Both the position numbers and the translations under genes were made by a program. The notes under the pieces were generated by a model. That model worked only from the letters and a program-made list of their open reading frames with translations. It was not told the origin of the DNA and searched no databases. From Chelydra serpentina (lineage: Eukaryota; Chordata; Testudines; Chelydridae): 64,000 bases of DNA. Shown piece after piece: positions 23,464-36,770 of the stretch; the stretch's first letter is position 1; the number at the start of each line of letters is the position of its first letter. Where the stretch lies: contig JBAIAC010000057.1 of assembly GCA_037349315.1 (NCBI GenBank), forward strand, positions 11,501,501-11,565,500. The letters run 5' to 3'.

Positions 23464-26324
23464 ACACCATATTAAGGTTGCTTCTAGTTCCAGGATTCCA
23501 GTCATTTACCCAGATCAATTGGCACTCTAGATCCTACACCAACGACAACTCCTGGAGCCAATCCTAGAATAAACTACCTAAAGGTTTATTAATTAATAAA
23601 AAGAAATAAGAGTGATTTACCAGTTAAAGCAAGCAAACATACACACCAATGAATTACCAGCTAAATCCTAAGAGTGACAGAGTTGTAGTGAGCTGTCAAT
23701 TCAAAGTGCCTTTCGGGGATGACCCAGGAGGAAGCAATCAACAAAGTCTGTCTTCTGATGTTCCACAATGATTTGTCTGGTACAGTCTATGGACCTTCTT
23801 TTGTTGGGCATGAGATCACAAATATTTCACACTTGGTAACGTATCTCTCCTGACTATGGGGTTTTCCAATTGCAGAGCAAATACTTAAATATTACCCTAT
23901 AACATTGGATATAGATATGATAAGTGAGAATAGTGCAGGCAGTAACATACCAGCATTTCATAGAGTCTAAACATTAAATATGTTCTTGTAAGACTAATAC
24001 CTTCTTCAGCTTGGAGCCTGTCAGTTCTCAGCTAATGCCCGCAGCCTGAGCAAGGGCTGGCACCTGGCCTGCCAGAGTCACACACCTGAGGGTCAACAAG
24101 AAACCACAGCAGCTAAGCTTAAAGGAGCTTGGGGAAGCCCTTGTCAACTGGAGTTGTAGATGCAAAGAGTAAAAATCAGATGCTTTTGTGTGCTGAGGAG
24201 GCCGGGGCGAGGCTGTCTGGTAGATCTACAAGCCCGGGTGGGGTGAACTCCAAGGAGGAAGAGGAATTGCTCGAAGTGGCTCAGACAGGCATAATTAAAA
24301 GGAATGGGAAAAAACTGAGCTAAGGTCAGACTAACCTCAGGAAAAGCCACCCTGACAAGTGAGATTGTTGGGCTGAGCTGTCCCGTAGCCTCCAAACGGA
24401 AAACTGTGGAACCTCCAGCCCTGAAGGCATTAAAACCAGCCGGACAAAGCACTGCAGCGTGTGCCTTTGCATGGGCAGACGCAGGGACGGTCTTTTCCTT
24501 CTAACTTCTCTGATGCAGACTACAGGAAGGGGAGAGGCAGAACCAGAGAAGCTTCCCTCACAAACATTTAGACCCACAAGGAACGATTCATCACACTTAC
24601 ACCACCGTCCTGCTCTCCCTTCTTTAGCGACATCACATTCTGCTCTGCGCTCAGCCTGCTCCCACCCTGCCGATGTCCCCAGGCACAGATGATGAGGCTA
24701 GTCAGGACTATGTGGCCATCGTTTTTCCCTACAGCCTGACTTGATTATCTGGAACGCCCCCACCAAAATGTAAGGGAATTGTTGATTGCCAGCCCAAGAC
24801 CGCCTTGTCTGTTACTTGTTGTCTGCTTTTCTGGCCAACCAGGACATTATGGGCACACTCCATTATGTCTCATTAAGAAGATGGAATTTTTGAATAAGCA
24901 CACGTGCATTTACAAACATGCAATCCTCTCTGCTCCTAGCAAAGCCCCGATAATAAAACTGACAGGCTGGAGCCTGCCCAGGTAAAACTGCCAATGTGAT
25001 GGGACTCCAGGGACTGGGGAACAGCTTGTGATAGGACCTGAGATTCTGCCAGCCTGGTCATAAATAGTCCATACTCAGCCTTACTCACATGGCTGAGATT
25101 TACTAGGCTCAAGCCTTCGATTTCCCTTTGTGAGCTTTCCTCCCGGCAGCAGCCCCAGAAGGACAACACAACAGGAGCAAGGGGAGCACAGTTTGGCCTT
25201 CTCTTGCGTAGTGTATGTTTCAACCTTAATCATCGGCAGCCCTCAGAGTGTATTCGCGTGACTTACTTCTACCACTGCCTGGGTTTGTTCTCACGCTCCA
25301 GGGACCGACTGACTCTTATTCTCCACGGTTGCTGTAAATATGATGGCCACGTAATCACAGAGCCTGTCTGTGATAAGCAGATGATTAATGGCCCAGAGAA
25401 GACCTGTGATATGGCACCAAGACTGTAAATCACTCCACCAGCCAACGAGCCAGCCCCCCCGTTACACTCACCCTCTGGGACTTGGAGAAGTTTGTTTGAA
25501 AACGGTTCTCATTGAAGGTGTATTTAAAAAACAAGACAAACCAAACAGAATCTATTTAGAAGTTGATGAGTGCCCCAGACTAGGCCTTTTGCATACTTAC
25601 ACCCCACTCCCTCTACAACTCTCCTCTCATTTAGCACTACAGAAAGGAGGACAGAGTGGCCCTGATCACCGCATGTGTTCCCCACTCCCTGGGGTCTCAT
25701 CCATGTTGGGACTGGTGCAAGAGGCAGCATGAACACTTATCTCTGTTTAGATCAGGCTTATTTCAGTCTAGCTTCATTAGGAACAGGGTTAAACCGAGAC
25801 AAACTGCTCTTAAGTGAAGTAAGAGTGTCCACACAGGGGTTTGCATCCGCTTAACTAAACCAGTGCAAGTTTGGGGGTAGACAAGGCCTATGGGGTTTCT
25901 TTTAGAGTGAGATCGCTGCATAGCTTTATGAGTCCGCCAGCCTCATGTGTCTACACTAGACTTCCCCTCGCTTAGAATTTACAACCAGAGCAGCTCCACT
26001 GATGTCAGCAATGGCTGGTCTAGTCATGCTCCCACCAATGCAGTCTGAACCACCATCGTCTAGCTGTGCTCGCAGATCTGGGCGGCGCGGCGGTGAGACG
26101 GCTGACAGACCATTGTCTGCACTAGCACTTCGTTGCTATTGCCAGTGCAGCGTCTCTGAGGGGCAGGGGAAGAGACTAGAGCGTTCAGTGTGGAGAAGGC
26201 AGAAAGAGATCCGCTGGCTGCTGCCAATCGGCGTCCACTGTAAAACAGAGACATCTTGTCTATTGCACACACCCCCTACATCTCCAGCTGATCCTGAGAG
26301 TTACATTTCAACTTCATTTCAATT

Positions 26325-26645
26325 ACCTGAAAGGGGGTTCCAAAGAGGCTGGATCTAGACTGTTCTCTGTGGTGGCAGATGACAGAACAAGGAGCAATGG
26401 TCTCAAGTTGCAGAGGGGGAGGTTTAGGTTGGATATTAGGAAAAACTTTTTCACTAGTAGGGTGGTGAAGCACTGGAATGGGTTCCCTAGGGAGGTGGTG
26501 GAATCTCCTTCCTTAGATGTTTTTAAGGTCAGGCTTGACAAAGCCCTGGCTGGGATGATTTAGTTGGGGTTGGTCCTGCTTTGAGCAGGGGGTTGGACTA
26601 GATGACCTCCTGAGGTCTCTTCCAACCCTGAGATTCTATGATAGG
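26325..26645 (+). mobile_element. CR1 LINE 3' fragment
   Basis: Plus-strand translation [40 protein letters not shown] and [19 protein letters not shown] ends at a stop. The CR1 tail follows (GGTCCTGCTTTGAGCAGGGG, GACTAGATGACCTCCTGAGG, GAGATTCTATGATAGG). The frame is intact over this short C-terminal piece. It is a truncated copy. Confidence 0.92.
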
Positions 26646-29600
26646 TTTCAAGCAGATTGCACAGATGTTAGGGAGTAAGGGGCAATTTATTTGTATATTT
26701 CACTGTGAATGGGAAACACTGAGTGAATATCACCGAGGGTCTGTGTATTCCCACACATGCAAATACTTTGTGGTTTGACCCCCTGTTGTTACATCCGCAC
26801 CCCTTATTTTCCTTCTCCTGGCAGGTCGCAGCCACTCTGGTGGGGGAAACTGAAGCAGTTTCCAGCTGGCTCTGAGGGCTTATATGGCTCAGCCCTCCAG
26901 CCACGCCATTACAGTAGCCCATCCCCTTTCTGAGATAGCCAAGTTCAAAGTCACAGGTGAAAATCCAGCACCGAATAAAGGAGTCTCTGTCCCAGCTGGT
27001 TATTTGTCCCTCTACCCTTTGGGTTCAGCTCTCAGCCCCCCACCACTTCCCCCCAGGTGAGGCCTCGCCTAACCAGCATTAACAGGTCCCAGGTATCTCC
27101 AGCTAGTCCCATGTCAGGCCTACAGGCTGCAATCTCACTCAGGTCCTGGCTCTCCCCCAGTGAGAGCCACTGGACTGCCATCCTCCCCAGCCAGCTGAGC
27201 AGGTGCCAGGCTCTCCCCTAGAGTCCTTTCTTCAGGCCTGACCCACGACAGATGTAGGGGGTGGGATGGTGGGGGACTCACTGAGCTCTCGGCAGTTCGT
27301 TAGCCCTAGGTCCATGCCAGGTATGTAAACCCCACCTCGCTCGCCCCGGAGAAGCACCTTACCCATTCCGTGCAAATCAAAGCTGTCATGGACTCAGACA
27401 TCTCGTCCCATGTGGCAATAATTACTCTGCTGTTTGCAGAGACTGGAATAGTCTGTACCCACTGCCCTAGTTTGTGCCTAATGAACCACATATGCAGAAC
27501 CCCAACGAGCAGGCGGGCCCATGAAACCTGCCGAGAACACCAGCGGGAACACAAACCCAGCCTCAGAGTTTGCCTTGAAGGCAACTAACAAGGCATAAAA
27601 CACAGGAACAGATGACACAAGAATTCCAGAGGTGGGGGAATTTTCCAGACTGCTATTGATTATAAATAGCTCCTGCCAGCAGGGATCAGGACAGAGGTAG
27701 AAGTGCCAGCTCCATACAAGGCCAGGTTCCGCCATTCTTACCTGTGCACAGCTCCTTGCAGCCTCATCCAAGGGCAAACACCTGATCCAAAGTCTGCTCC
27801 ACACAGGAGTCAGCACCCTGCACCTCTCAAGTGGAGCAATCCAGAGGAACAGGGAGGGGGAGAGGATGGACTTTCAGTGCTCCCATTACTGAACAAGCCA
27901 TTTCATTCATAGTCGCTTGCCTGGGAGATTTCAGACTTTCAGGATCTGAATGTGCTGGATATTTTGTTCCTTAACAACAAAAAACACTAAAATCCAAACT
28001 TCCCCTGCTAGCTCCAAAGAACGTTAGCTATAAATCCATAATCCCTCGAAGGGGTTGAGATGCTGTGGTAATGGGGCCCTATAAGTGTGTGTGTCATGCA
28101 CATGCATATAAGAGAATTTGACTTTTTGAGTCTTCATAAGAAGTGCAATTGTAGGCAGATCGAGCAGCACCATCTATTTCCATTATAAGACCCCGTTTTC
28201 AATTGCTTATAAAACTTTCTCATACTTTAAGTCTTAAGGCTGAAATGTCTCATGCCGGGTGTCTGCCTCTGGCTGTTTTTTAAACTTTCAGCAAAAGTTG
28301 CCCAGCCATTTAGAAGAATAAGATTACATTAGGGGAAGATGTGTTTTGCCCATGTTAAAAAAATGCAGAGAGCTGTTTTGTTGAGAAGCTTTCGCTCCTC
28401 CATGCATTGGCGCAAGGACTTGACATTTGGCAGAGGGTGAGGTTCACTCTGGCATCCTGGATGTGGCTTTTGACAACTCCATGAAAATCTGCCCAAATCT
28501 AGCTAAGTTATGAGCTTCTGAAAAAAACAAATAGAGCTCAGTTCACACACGCTCAGAGCAGACTCAGAATTTGGCACCTAAATTCTCCAGAGATTCCATC
28601 TTTACTGAAGCCCCTCACAGCTCCTACATGTGATCAGACTGAATATACACCATCCCCACAGTGCAAATGAGCATGCTCCGTCCTGGGGTTGGCACCCGAG
28701 CAGGACTTCCCCTTCAATTCCTCTTCATGGCAGCCAGGAGCCACTGCGGTGCCAGACACAGAGGCCGAGAGTGGGGAGACTTACCCGAGGCACTCAATGC
28801 CATCCCCTGCTGGTGCCTAGGTAGAGAAGGAAGAAGCTGCATGAAGAGGGGACAAAAACTGAACCTGGTGGGTGGGGGATGAAGGGATGAAATTGACTCC
28901 AGGAGCCTGGGGTGACGCCTGAGAGTTGGAGGCAGGGGTCCCGCAGAAAAAAAAAATAGTATGTGATCATGTCGTTAAAGACTGTGTCATAAGGCATAGC
29001 CGCAAGGGGGCTGAGTGAAAGTTATGCAGGAAACCTTCACGCTGGCATTTCCTACTTCGAGGGCCTGACTTTGCAACGTTAAAAAAACATCGAGGTCGTT
29101 TGCGGGTGTCGTTTGCATGTACACACACAGACCCAGGTACACTTCCTATGAACATTCAGTGGCCAAATTCTGTGCGGGGGTAAAGAGGCCCAGCTCTCCT
29201 GACTTGAGAGGAGCCTCCCCCAGTGCCAGTAACGGATCCGCCCTCCCTCAGGACGCTGGCCCAAGAGAATGACTAGTGAGCCCCCGTATCATGGAAAGCG
29301 GGTAATTCACCGGAAGTGGCAAATGGTTCGGAGGACCAAGCTTTGTCACAGCAAGTGCTGGCACGTAGGCAGCACATGGGGAGTACCCATGGTTGGCATC
29401 AGCTTATGCTAAGAGCTTGAACTCCATCAAGCTGGGGACCTCATGTACCCCCCCTCCCCATTAATGAATTGATCCTGAGCACATCTCTGCTAAGTAGGGA
29501 ATTATCATCCCAAGTTTTCAGATGAGAAGCTGTAAGCAAATCTCTTCATCTCACTGTGCTTATGTCACAGAAGGAGCCTGCAGCAGAGACGGGAACAGAC

Positions 29601-31689
29601 CCAAGACCTCTCACGTTCTAGTCCAATGCTTTAGCCATCCTTCCTCAAGAGAAGGAAGCAAAGAGCTCAGCTGGAGAAGAAAACCCCAGCGGCACTGGGA
29701 CATCTACTGCAGCGTAAACCCCAAGCTTTGACCAGATTGGCTGCCACCGCAGAACGGATCTCCAGGAGGCAGCAGGGGTTTCAGAGTCAGGACTCCCTGG
29801 TTCTATCCCCCAGCTCTGCCAGGGCTTAATCTTGGGCAAGTCACTTGACTCCTCAGTTGCTCACGCTGTGAGAATAGGGGACAGAACACCCAGCTTTATA
29901 AATCCCTCTAGATCGTTTGGTAGAAGGTGCTGTATCAACACAAAGGATCATACACAGCAGCCCAGGCTCATTCGCCCACTGCAAAGCATGCTGGACGGGA
30001 TCACAGCGAGCGCCCTTCAGCCTCCTGGATGTAACGGCAACAACCACCATGAATAACATGAGTAATAATCAGTAAGGAGAAGACTAAGCTGGGCTCAGTT
30101 CAGAAACCAAGGAGTTTTATGGAGCCCCGGGGACTGAGTAGGAGGGGGGGAAATGGCAAGGAGGAACCTGCCCATTAAAAACGGGTATTTCAAACACAAA
30201 AGGCAATTAGGAAATCAATAGGGGTCAGGTACCTAAATACCTTTGTGAGTCCCATGCCAGGAGGGTCTGAGTTCTGTCCTCTTTGGCCACTCTGGGAAGT
30301 TCCTAGCAGCCATGATGCACGAGGAGGTCCCAGGTTTGTTGCAATAGATTGATGACTGGGTGGCCCTGGGGATTAATAATGGACTAGGAAGGCAAACCCC
30401 TCTAGGCCATTGATTTGAATCCACCCCGGCTCAGCTGAAGTCAGAGGCCACTTTACTGTCGGATGGCGTGTCTGAAGCGTGTTGGTGGGTCACAGTCCAG
30501 TTTCTAGTGAACGGGATCTCACAAGCCAAAAGCCATGCTTTGCACTGACTGCCCCCTAGGAGACAGTCTCAGCAGAGAAGCCAAGGACATGGGGAGCCGC
30601 TACCCTCTCACCTCTACAGATGGGGCTGAGGCTTTAATGAAGACGCTATGACATGGACAGCAGAGCGTCTCCCGTGGGAGAGGCGGGAGCTATGTCGGCG
30701 GGAGATGCTCTCCTGTCGCCGTAGCGCTGTCTACACCAGGGGTTAGGTCGGTATAACTGTGTCATTTTGGGGGGGGTGGATATTTCCAACTCAAAGCATT
30801 TGGGTGTGGGGGTGAGGGTGGAGGGAGGGGAAAATCTAGGCCCACAAGGAAAACAGGATGCTGCTCCCAGTTAAACAGACTGTCAGCGACCAGAAACAAG
30901 AGATGGAATCTAGCCCGAGCTGGGAAGAACATGGACTTGTGGGAAGAGGCTGGCAGAGGAAATGCAACTGACACCTGATGTGAGGAATCAATGGGACACA
31001 GACCGAGGCACCACCTCCTAAGGGACAGGAGGGAATTGTTAGCCAATGAGAGTGGCCTGGTTGAAATCCAAGAGAGGGATTGGAGGGACAGGGATGGGTT
31101 ATATTCAATGAGCAGCTGATGTTACACCCCATGGAAGGCAATAGCAGAGAGAGAAGCTCATCCAGCTGAGGGTCTCAACCAACTTTAGAAGCGTTAATTA
31201 CGCCTCACAACGCACCTGTACAGTGTAGCCGTGTCATTTCCCCCTTTAACAGAGAGGGAAACTGAGGCACAGCGAGGCAGTGACTTGACCAAGGCCCACA
31301 GAGTGAATCAGTGGCGGAGCTGGGAATAACTATGAAAGGCCCCATGGTGATGGTGATGGTAATTTATTCCTGAAGGATGGGCAGAGGTAGAGGGTGGGTT
31401 ATTCAGAAAGGCCTAAGTGGGCAAGGTGATGAACCCCCATAGAAACCAATGGGAGTTAGGCACCTAAATACCTTGGAGGATCTGGGCCTCTGTGGTTGGC
31501 AGTGGTGGCACTGGCTCAACAAGAGTGAAAGCAGAGGAGTGATTAGGAGTTGGAATGGACAGGTTATAAAACGATACGACCAACGAGGCCTCGGGCGATT
31601 GCTGAGTAACGGAGCAGAACTGGGACCCCTCAGCATACGCTGCAGGGCAGCCATGGCCTCCCCATCCTCGCTTCAGCCCTGCAATCGGA
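26646..31689. other. Gene-less stretch with scattered old repeats
   Basis: Holds a minus-strand MIR-like piece (about 29490-29640), a plus-strand MIR-like SINE (about 29770-29905), hAT-like debris (about 30635-30770) and another minus-strand MIR-like piece (about 31240-31330). Otherwise the sequence looks unique. No exon was recognised. Confidence 0.4.
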
Positions 31690-31960
31690 TCTGAGGGAGC
31701 GGATACGTACAGCCACTGGGGGATCCGTGCCGGCATCTGCCTGAGGTACATCGCCACTTAGCACGCTACAGCAGCCCAGCCGCACCACTTCAGCGTAGAC
31801 ACGCCCTCCGCCGATGGAGAATTCTTCCAGCGACGTAGCGCTGTCCACAGCAAGGGGTGAGGCTGGTGTGTCTACGTCTCTCGGGAGCATGGAGTTCACA
31901 TCCCTGAGCGGTGTAGTTATATCGATGCAAAATCCTAGCGTAGACCAGGCCTGGGCGGAC
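31690..31960. mobile_element. hAT-derived debris
   Basis: Contains CAGCGTAGACACGCCC, CGACGTAGCGCTGTCCACAG, GTGTGTCTACGTCTCTCGGG and AATCCTAGCGTAGACCAGGC. These are the TGTCTACGC-type ends and centre found in other turtle hAT MITEs. Borders are not resolved. Confidence 0.5.
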
Positions 31961-32339
31961 CAGATGGCAGGATTAGAGCCCATAATAGTAATGAAAAAAT
32001 CACACTAAAAAGAAGGGTTAAAAGGCAGCAGTCAGCAACGATACCCCCGATTGGCTTGGATGCTTTCATTTAAGGAACCTGATGCTGCTTTCCACGGGCA
32101 GTTTTCAATTATATAATGGCTTACGGAAAAGACTGTGATATAATTATGTCAGCATTGTAATGTTATGGAAAAAGCTGTAATGAGATTATGTATGCAGGGC
32201 ATTCTTATAGAAAAGAGTGTAACAAAAGCGCACACAGTCCCTCCAGCCAGTCTGGCTGGCTGCTGGCAGATGTTCCGGTATTTTGGGGGGGTTTTTTGTT
32301 CTGGCTTTTTTTCATGTTTCAGGGTACATGTTCTGAGAG

Positions 32340-32575
32340 GGGAGGAAGGAGTGCTCCTGGCCAAGGAACCGCGCTGGAAGTCAGGACGCTGCCTGGGTTC
32401 CAGTCCCAGTTCGTTCCCTGATAGTCCTGGGTGAGCTTTGGCAAGTCACGTCTCGGTGCCTCAGTTTCCTCATCTGTAAAATGGGGACAATGATCCTTAT
32501 CCACCTCGCCGGGGGTAGATAATGAAGCTAAGTGAACTAAGGATTGCGAAGTGCACGGAGATACTATAGAACGGT
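32340..32575 (+). mobile_element. MIR-like SINE
   Basis: GGACGCTGCCTGGGTTCCAG, TTTGGCAAGTCACGTCTCGG, GCCTCAGTTTCCTCATCTGT and AAAATGGGGACAATGATCC follow the MIR core closely. This is the best-preserved MIR-like copy in the window. Confidence 0.75.
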
Positions 32576-32671
32576 AAACGAAGAGTCTGACTCGAGCTAG
32601 CGCTGAGAAAGCCCTGTAGTGCCCCCTCCCAACCAAATGATGGAAGCAGTGACTGTTCTACTGGCCACCCA

Positions 32672-32894
32672 GGGTATGTCTACACAGCAACTAGACACCT
32701 GGGGCTGGCCCGTGCCAGCCAACACCCAGCTTCTGGGGCTGTTTCATTGGTGCCTGGGCTCTAGGACCCTGCGAGGTGGGAGGGTCCCAGAGCTCGGACT
32801 GCAGCCCGAGCCCAGATGCCTACACAGCAATGAAACAGCCCCGGGAGTCAGAGTCGGGCTAGTGGCAGGTGTCTAGCTGCTGTGTAGACACCCC
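32672..32894. mobile_element. hAT-type non-autonomous element
   Basis: Long inverted ends: CTACACAGCAACTAGACACC on the left against the complement of GGTGTCTAGCTGCTGTGTAG on the right, with one mismatch, flanked by GGGTATGT and ACACCCCC. The element is about 223 bp and non-coding. A second fragment of this type follows from about 32910 (GGTTCGTCTCCACTGCAGCT) to about 33050. Confidence 0.75.
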
Positions 32895-33059
32895 CAGAGT
32901 CCAGGCCCTTAAGGGTTCGTCTCCACTGCAGCTGGGTGCAAGCCGCCCAGCCCAGGTAGACAGACTTGCGCTAGCTCGAAAAACAGCAGTGTGGACGTGG
33001 CTTCTCCAGCAGAGACGGGGACTAACTCCCCGGGCTAACGCCCGCCCGGCCCCCTAGGC

Positions 33060-35150
33060 TTGAGCTCAGGTGACCAGCCCAAGCCTCTGCCGAGCCGCAA
33101 CATCCCCAGTGCTATTATTAGCGCCCTGGCGCGAGCCCTGCTAGCACCCCTCTGCCCACCTGGGCTGGGAGCCCTACCCGCGGGGTGAATGTCGTGCAAC
33201 GGGGCAGTTCTTGTTTTTCAAAAAGTAGGAGACGTTCCCGTCCAGCAGGACGGGGAGACTCGGTGCGGCCAGGGCAGGACTCTGCATCCACGGCAGGAGC
33301 TGTCTGAGGTGTGTGAGGACCACGGCGAGGGCAGGGCTGCCATGCACATAACCACGAGGCCCCTGTCCTTTGGCCATACCATCAATGCTCCTCCACAATT
33401 TCTATTGTGGAGGCCTGGAAGAGCAGTGTTACCAGGACCCTCCTGGGGATTTAGGATGGGGGACGGACGCTGTCTGCCCTGCACCGCAGTCACACGGGAA
33501 TTGCCAGGCCAGATCAGTCCCGCGGTCCATCTAGGTGAGGCTCCCAAAGTGGGAAGTTCCTACCCCACAGGGGAACTTTCTTCTTAACCCCTTATCCCTG
33601 GAAGAAAGAACATTTATAGCTCCTCCAAATTTGTTTGTTTGCCTTTTAAACCTCTCAAATGTAGCTGTGGGCATTCTCCTCCCTCCAAATGCCCAGTCCT
33701 TTAAAAAAAAATCCTGATAAGCTCTTGGCCTCATGCTTTCTTGTGGCAAGGAGTTCCACAGGCTAGCTCTGTACTGTGTAAGACAGCATTTCCTTTTCTC
33801 CGTTTTAAAGTTTGCAGCCTTTCGATGTCACTGAATAAACAGAAGCCACCCAAAGTACCTTCCTATCCCATTAGCGAGACAAGGTGGCTGAAGGAATCTC
33901 TTATTTACTGGTGGCGAGAGAGACAAACTTTCGAGCCACATAGAGCTCTTCCTCTGGTCTGGGAAATGTACTCAGGGTGTCACAGCTAAACACAAGGTAG
34001 AACAGATTGTTTAGCATAAGTAGTTAACACATATTTCAAGGGACCATTCAAGGATGAAGTCATCTGTTAACATCTCTCCAGTTATAGGGGGGGAAGGAAA
34101 AGAAAAAGCTGAGGAGAGATTTTTAGGCTATGTCTACACTACTAAAAGTGCGCAGTGTAGCCGCTGCGTGTCGTCAGGCGAGAGCTCTCCTGCCGACAAA
34201 AACTTCCACCGCCATGTTAGTGTTGTCGGCAGGCGAGCACTTCTGCCGACAAAGCGCTGTTCACACTGGCGCTTGTTGTCGACATAACTTTTGTCTTTTG
34301 GGGCGTGGGGTGTGTGTGTTTTTTCCAACACCTCTGAACGACAAAAGTTTTGTCTTTCACTTGCCAGTGCAGCGGGTTATAGATTGGTGTAATAAGCCAT
34401 ATCCCAGTCACTATTTCACATACTTTTATCATGTTGCTTCTTATCCATCTGCTCTCTAAACAGTTCAAACTTTTCCATCTCTGCCTACATGGAAATCTCT
34501 TTAGGCCTCTGATCATTTTCAGATTCATAATGTCCTTTAATAATTTCCCCTAAGCTATTTATGCCTCTTTCCTTGTTGATTTCCATGTCCCTCTGAATAT
34601 TGCATGTGCTGCGCTTCCCTAAGGAGCCATGCTTAACAGAAAGCAGATTCTTTGCAAATCTTTCTGGAGCTGCTAAATGGTACCTTTTCTCTTCACTGGC
34701 ATTATTATATCTGTGCAGTTACCATGGATAAGACTTTCTGCACACTTAAGTGTTATCAACAAAGATATTATCTGAAAACTGCCAATGATTAAAACTTGGC
34801 TGTACGTGCATCTCCAGGGGTTGCGATTAGAAAACAAAAGTGGAGGCTCTCCTTTTGAATGTGGCACATTGTCAGAGACTCGACAGATTCCCGACGTCAC
34901 AGCTCTGAGGCGGTCTGATGCCATGAGCCGAGATGCATGGGATTCATTCCCATCTCCCCGCGGAACGGGATGGTCTGTCAGGCAGAGGCATAATTTAGCC
35001 AGTGGGGAAGCTATGGAGCAAAAAACTGGCTTCAGCCCCTGGTTCTCTATGGAGAGGCTGGAAGAGATTATTGTTGTTAATTTATATAGTGCCACAAACA
35101 CATATGGGGCTTCTCAGTGAAAGACGGGGCCAGATTGTGATCCCAGTTAC
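33060..35150. other. Gene-less stretch
   Basis: Apart from the hAT element at 34127-34378, the sequence appears unique. Short chance ORFs only; none has a recognisable product. Confidence 0.4.
34127..34378. mobile_element. hAT-type non-autonomous element
   Basis: Starts AGGCTATGTCTACACTACTA and ends near TTGCCAGTGCAGCGGG. Inside is GGCGAGAGCTCTCCTGCCGA followed by CAAAAACTTCC. The GAGAGCTCTCCTGC[CT]GACAAA segment is shared with the element at 41958-42242, so the two belong to related families. Confidence 0.7.
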
Positions 35151-35160
35151 AGTGGTGTAG

Positions 35161-35202
35161 ATCCAGAGTGACTCCACTGATGTCAGTGGAGTCACTCTGG
35201 AT
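35161..35202. repeat. Perfect inverted repeat, 20-bp arms
   Basis: The left arm ATCCAGAGTGACTCCACTGA at 35161-35180 is exactly complementary to 35183-35202, with TG between. A weaker version (CCACTGACTTCAGTGG core, AATCCAGAGTGATTCCACTG left arm) lies at about 35275-35335. I know this as an old amniote palindromic repeat; the family name would need a Repbase search. Confidence 0.95.
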
Positions 35203-35639
35203 TTACCAACTGTGTAAATGAGGTCAGAATTTGGCCCGTGATCCCTGCCCCAAAGACTTTATAATCCAAGGGCCAGTTACACCACGGTAAATCCAGAGTG
35301 ATTCCACTGACTTCAGTGGAGTAACCTTAGCACAAATGAGATCAGAATCTGATTCTAGCTAGAGACGGTGACCAGATGAGTCATTATTACAGACCCCCAG
35401 GGGTAGGAGAGATGATCCAAGAAGCCCCTCCCAACCCCATCAGGAGTGACCCTAATGACGGTAGTTCTCATGTGTGAGCATGAGGACCAATAGAAGCCCT
35501 GATAAGAAAGAAATCCAGGCTAACAGGGGTTCCCCCCCAAAGTATTCTGGGGGTGTCTTTTGTCTCCTTCCTCTGCCATGGCTAAAGATGGGAGAGGGAG
35601 GGCTAGGACTCTCAGGTGGCACTGAACATTCTCTCTCTC

Positions 35640-36770
35640 AGGTTCTTGTTCATGTGCTCAGGGTCCGACTGATCGCTGTATGTGGGGTCGGGCAGGAATT
35701 TCCCCCCAGCTCAGATTGGCAGGAAACTTGGGGGGTTTTCACCTTTCTCTGCAGCATGGGGGTGTGGGTCACTTGCCAGGATTATCTGGGTATAGCTCAC
35801 ATAATCTTTTCCCTGCCACTGCGGGGGCCTCGGGCACTGGTGCACCCGGGTGCCCCTGTTCCCTGCCTGAGGCAATGTAGCGGTCCCTCTCTCTCGAGTA
35901 GGGAGGGAGGCCAGTCTGCCTCACTACTTATCAGGGGAAAGCTCCACCCTGCCTGGGTGGGGCAAAGCACAACCCTCTTTAGCCCACAGCCCCCTGGCTA
36001 GGGTAGACAACACCAGTCTATAGAGGGGCTCTGGCCCCCTGGGCAGAACAGAGCCACAAACAGTCTTTAGCTGCAGCCGCCTGGCTGGGGCGGACTACAA
36101 GCAGCACGCAGGCTTTCTGGCCGAGGATTGAATAGGCTGCCCTCCCAGGGGTGGGGTTGGTGGCAGGGGGACCCAGGCCCACCCTATGCCAAAGGGTCCC
36201 AGCCCAGGGCCTTGGGTGTTTTCCGCCACCGGGGAATCCGGCTGCAACCCGCTGACTCACACCCTGGCAGCGGAACCAGACTAGTCTGGTCCCCTGCTCA
36301 ACTTCCCACCAGGCTCTGGGTGTACGGTCCCGTGGTCCAAAGACCCTCTGTCTCCTTAGGATACTCGGCTGCTGGCAGCTCCTTGGGGTTCTCGTCTGCC
36401 TCCCCCCGATGGCAAGGCGTTGGTCCGCTCGGGGGCTGGGCCAGGCTCTGCTCCCTAGAAGAGACGCCCGCTCTCTCCCGTGGCTCAGCAGCAACTGAGC
36501 TCCAGGGCTCCCCTTTTCTACTTCCCGTCCCGCCCTGGTACTTCCGGTGAGGGGGCGGGGCGGATTTGGCTCCGCCCATCCAGGGGAGTGTAGTGGACCC
36601 CTCACACTCCAGTTCGGGGGGAGGCCACTCCGCCTCACAACCGGCACGAATAGTCTCATCCCGTGTGGGCTGTAATTCTTTGGTCTAATTTCGGTTGTTG
36701 GGTTTAGTGTGCGGGCGGGGCTGAGGTTCACAGGTCAGACTGGATGATCTGGTGGGCTCTTCCGCCGTAA
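35640..36770 (+). mobile_element. CR1-type LINE tail interrupted by a GC-rich insertion
   Basis: CATGTGCTCAGGGTCCGACT, GATCGCTGTATGTGGGGTCG and TTTCTCTGCAGCATGG form a CR1 3' UTR, also seen at 50190-51015. Its end, CAGGTCAGACTGGATGATCT, appears only at about 36734. The 35875-36640 segment between is GC-rich and looks inserted. GGGAGGCCA..C[TC]GCCTCAC occurs at both ends of it (about 35905 and 36618). The 237-codon minus-strand ORF there is probably chance. Confidence 0.6.

Larger units (their letters stand above)
21116..26324. other. Gene-less stretch, partly repetitive
   Basis: Includes a GC-rich purine/pyrimidine block (22130-22640), an (AAAT)n microsatellite (about 23445-23463) and AT-rich sequence at 23460-24000 that looks like old retroelement DNA but carries no diagnostic end. 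hAT-like debris lies around 25740-26270 (GAGTGTCCACACAGGGGTTT). No coding exon was recognised. Confidence 0.4.

Noticed and set aside
36018..36731. 237-codon minus-strand ORF
   Set aside because: Lies in the GC-rich insertion in the CR1 tail; the peptide matches no domain I know, and an overlapping frame on the other strand is also open.
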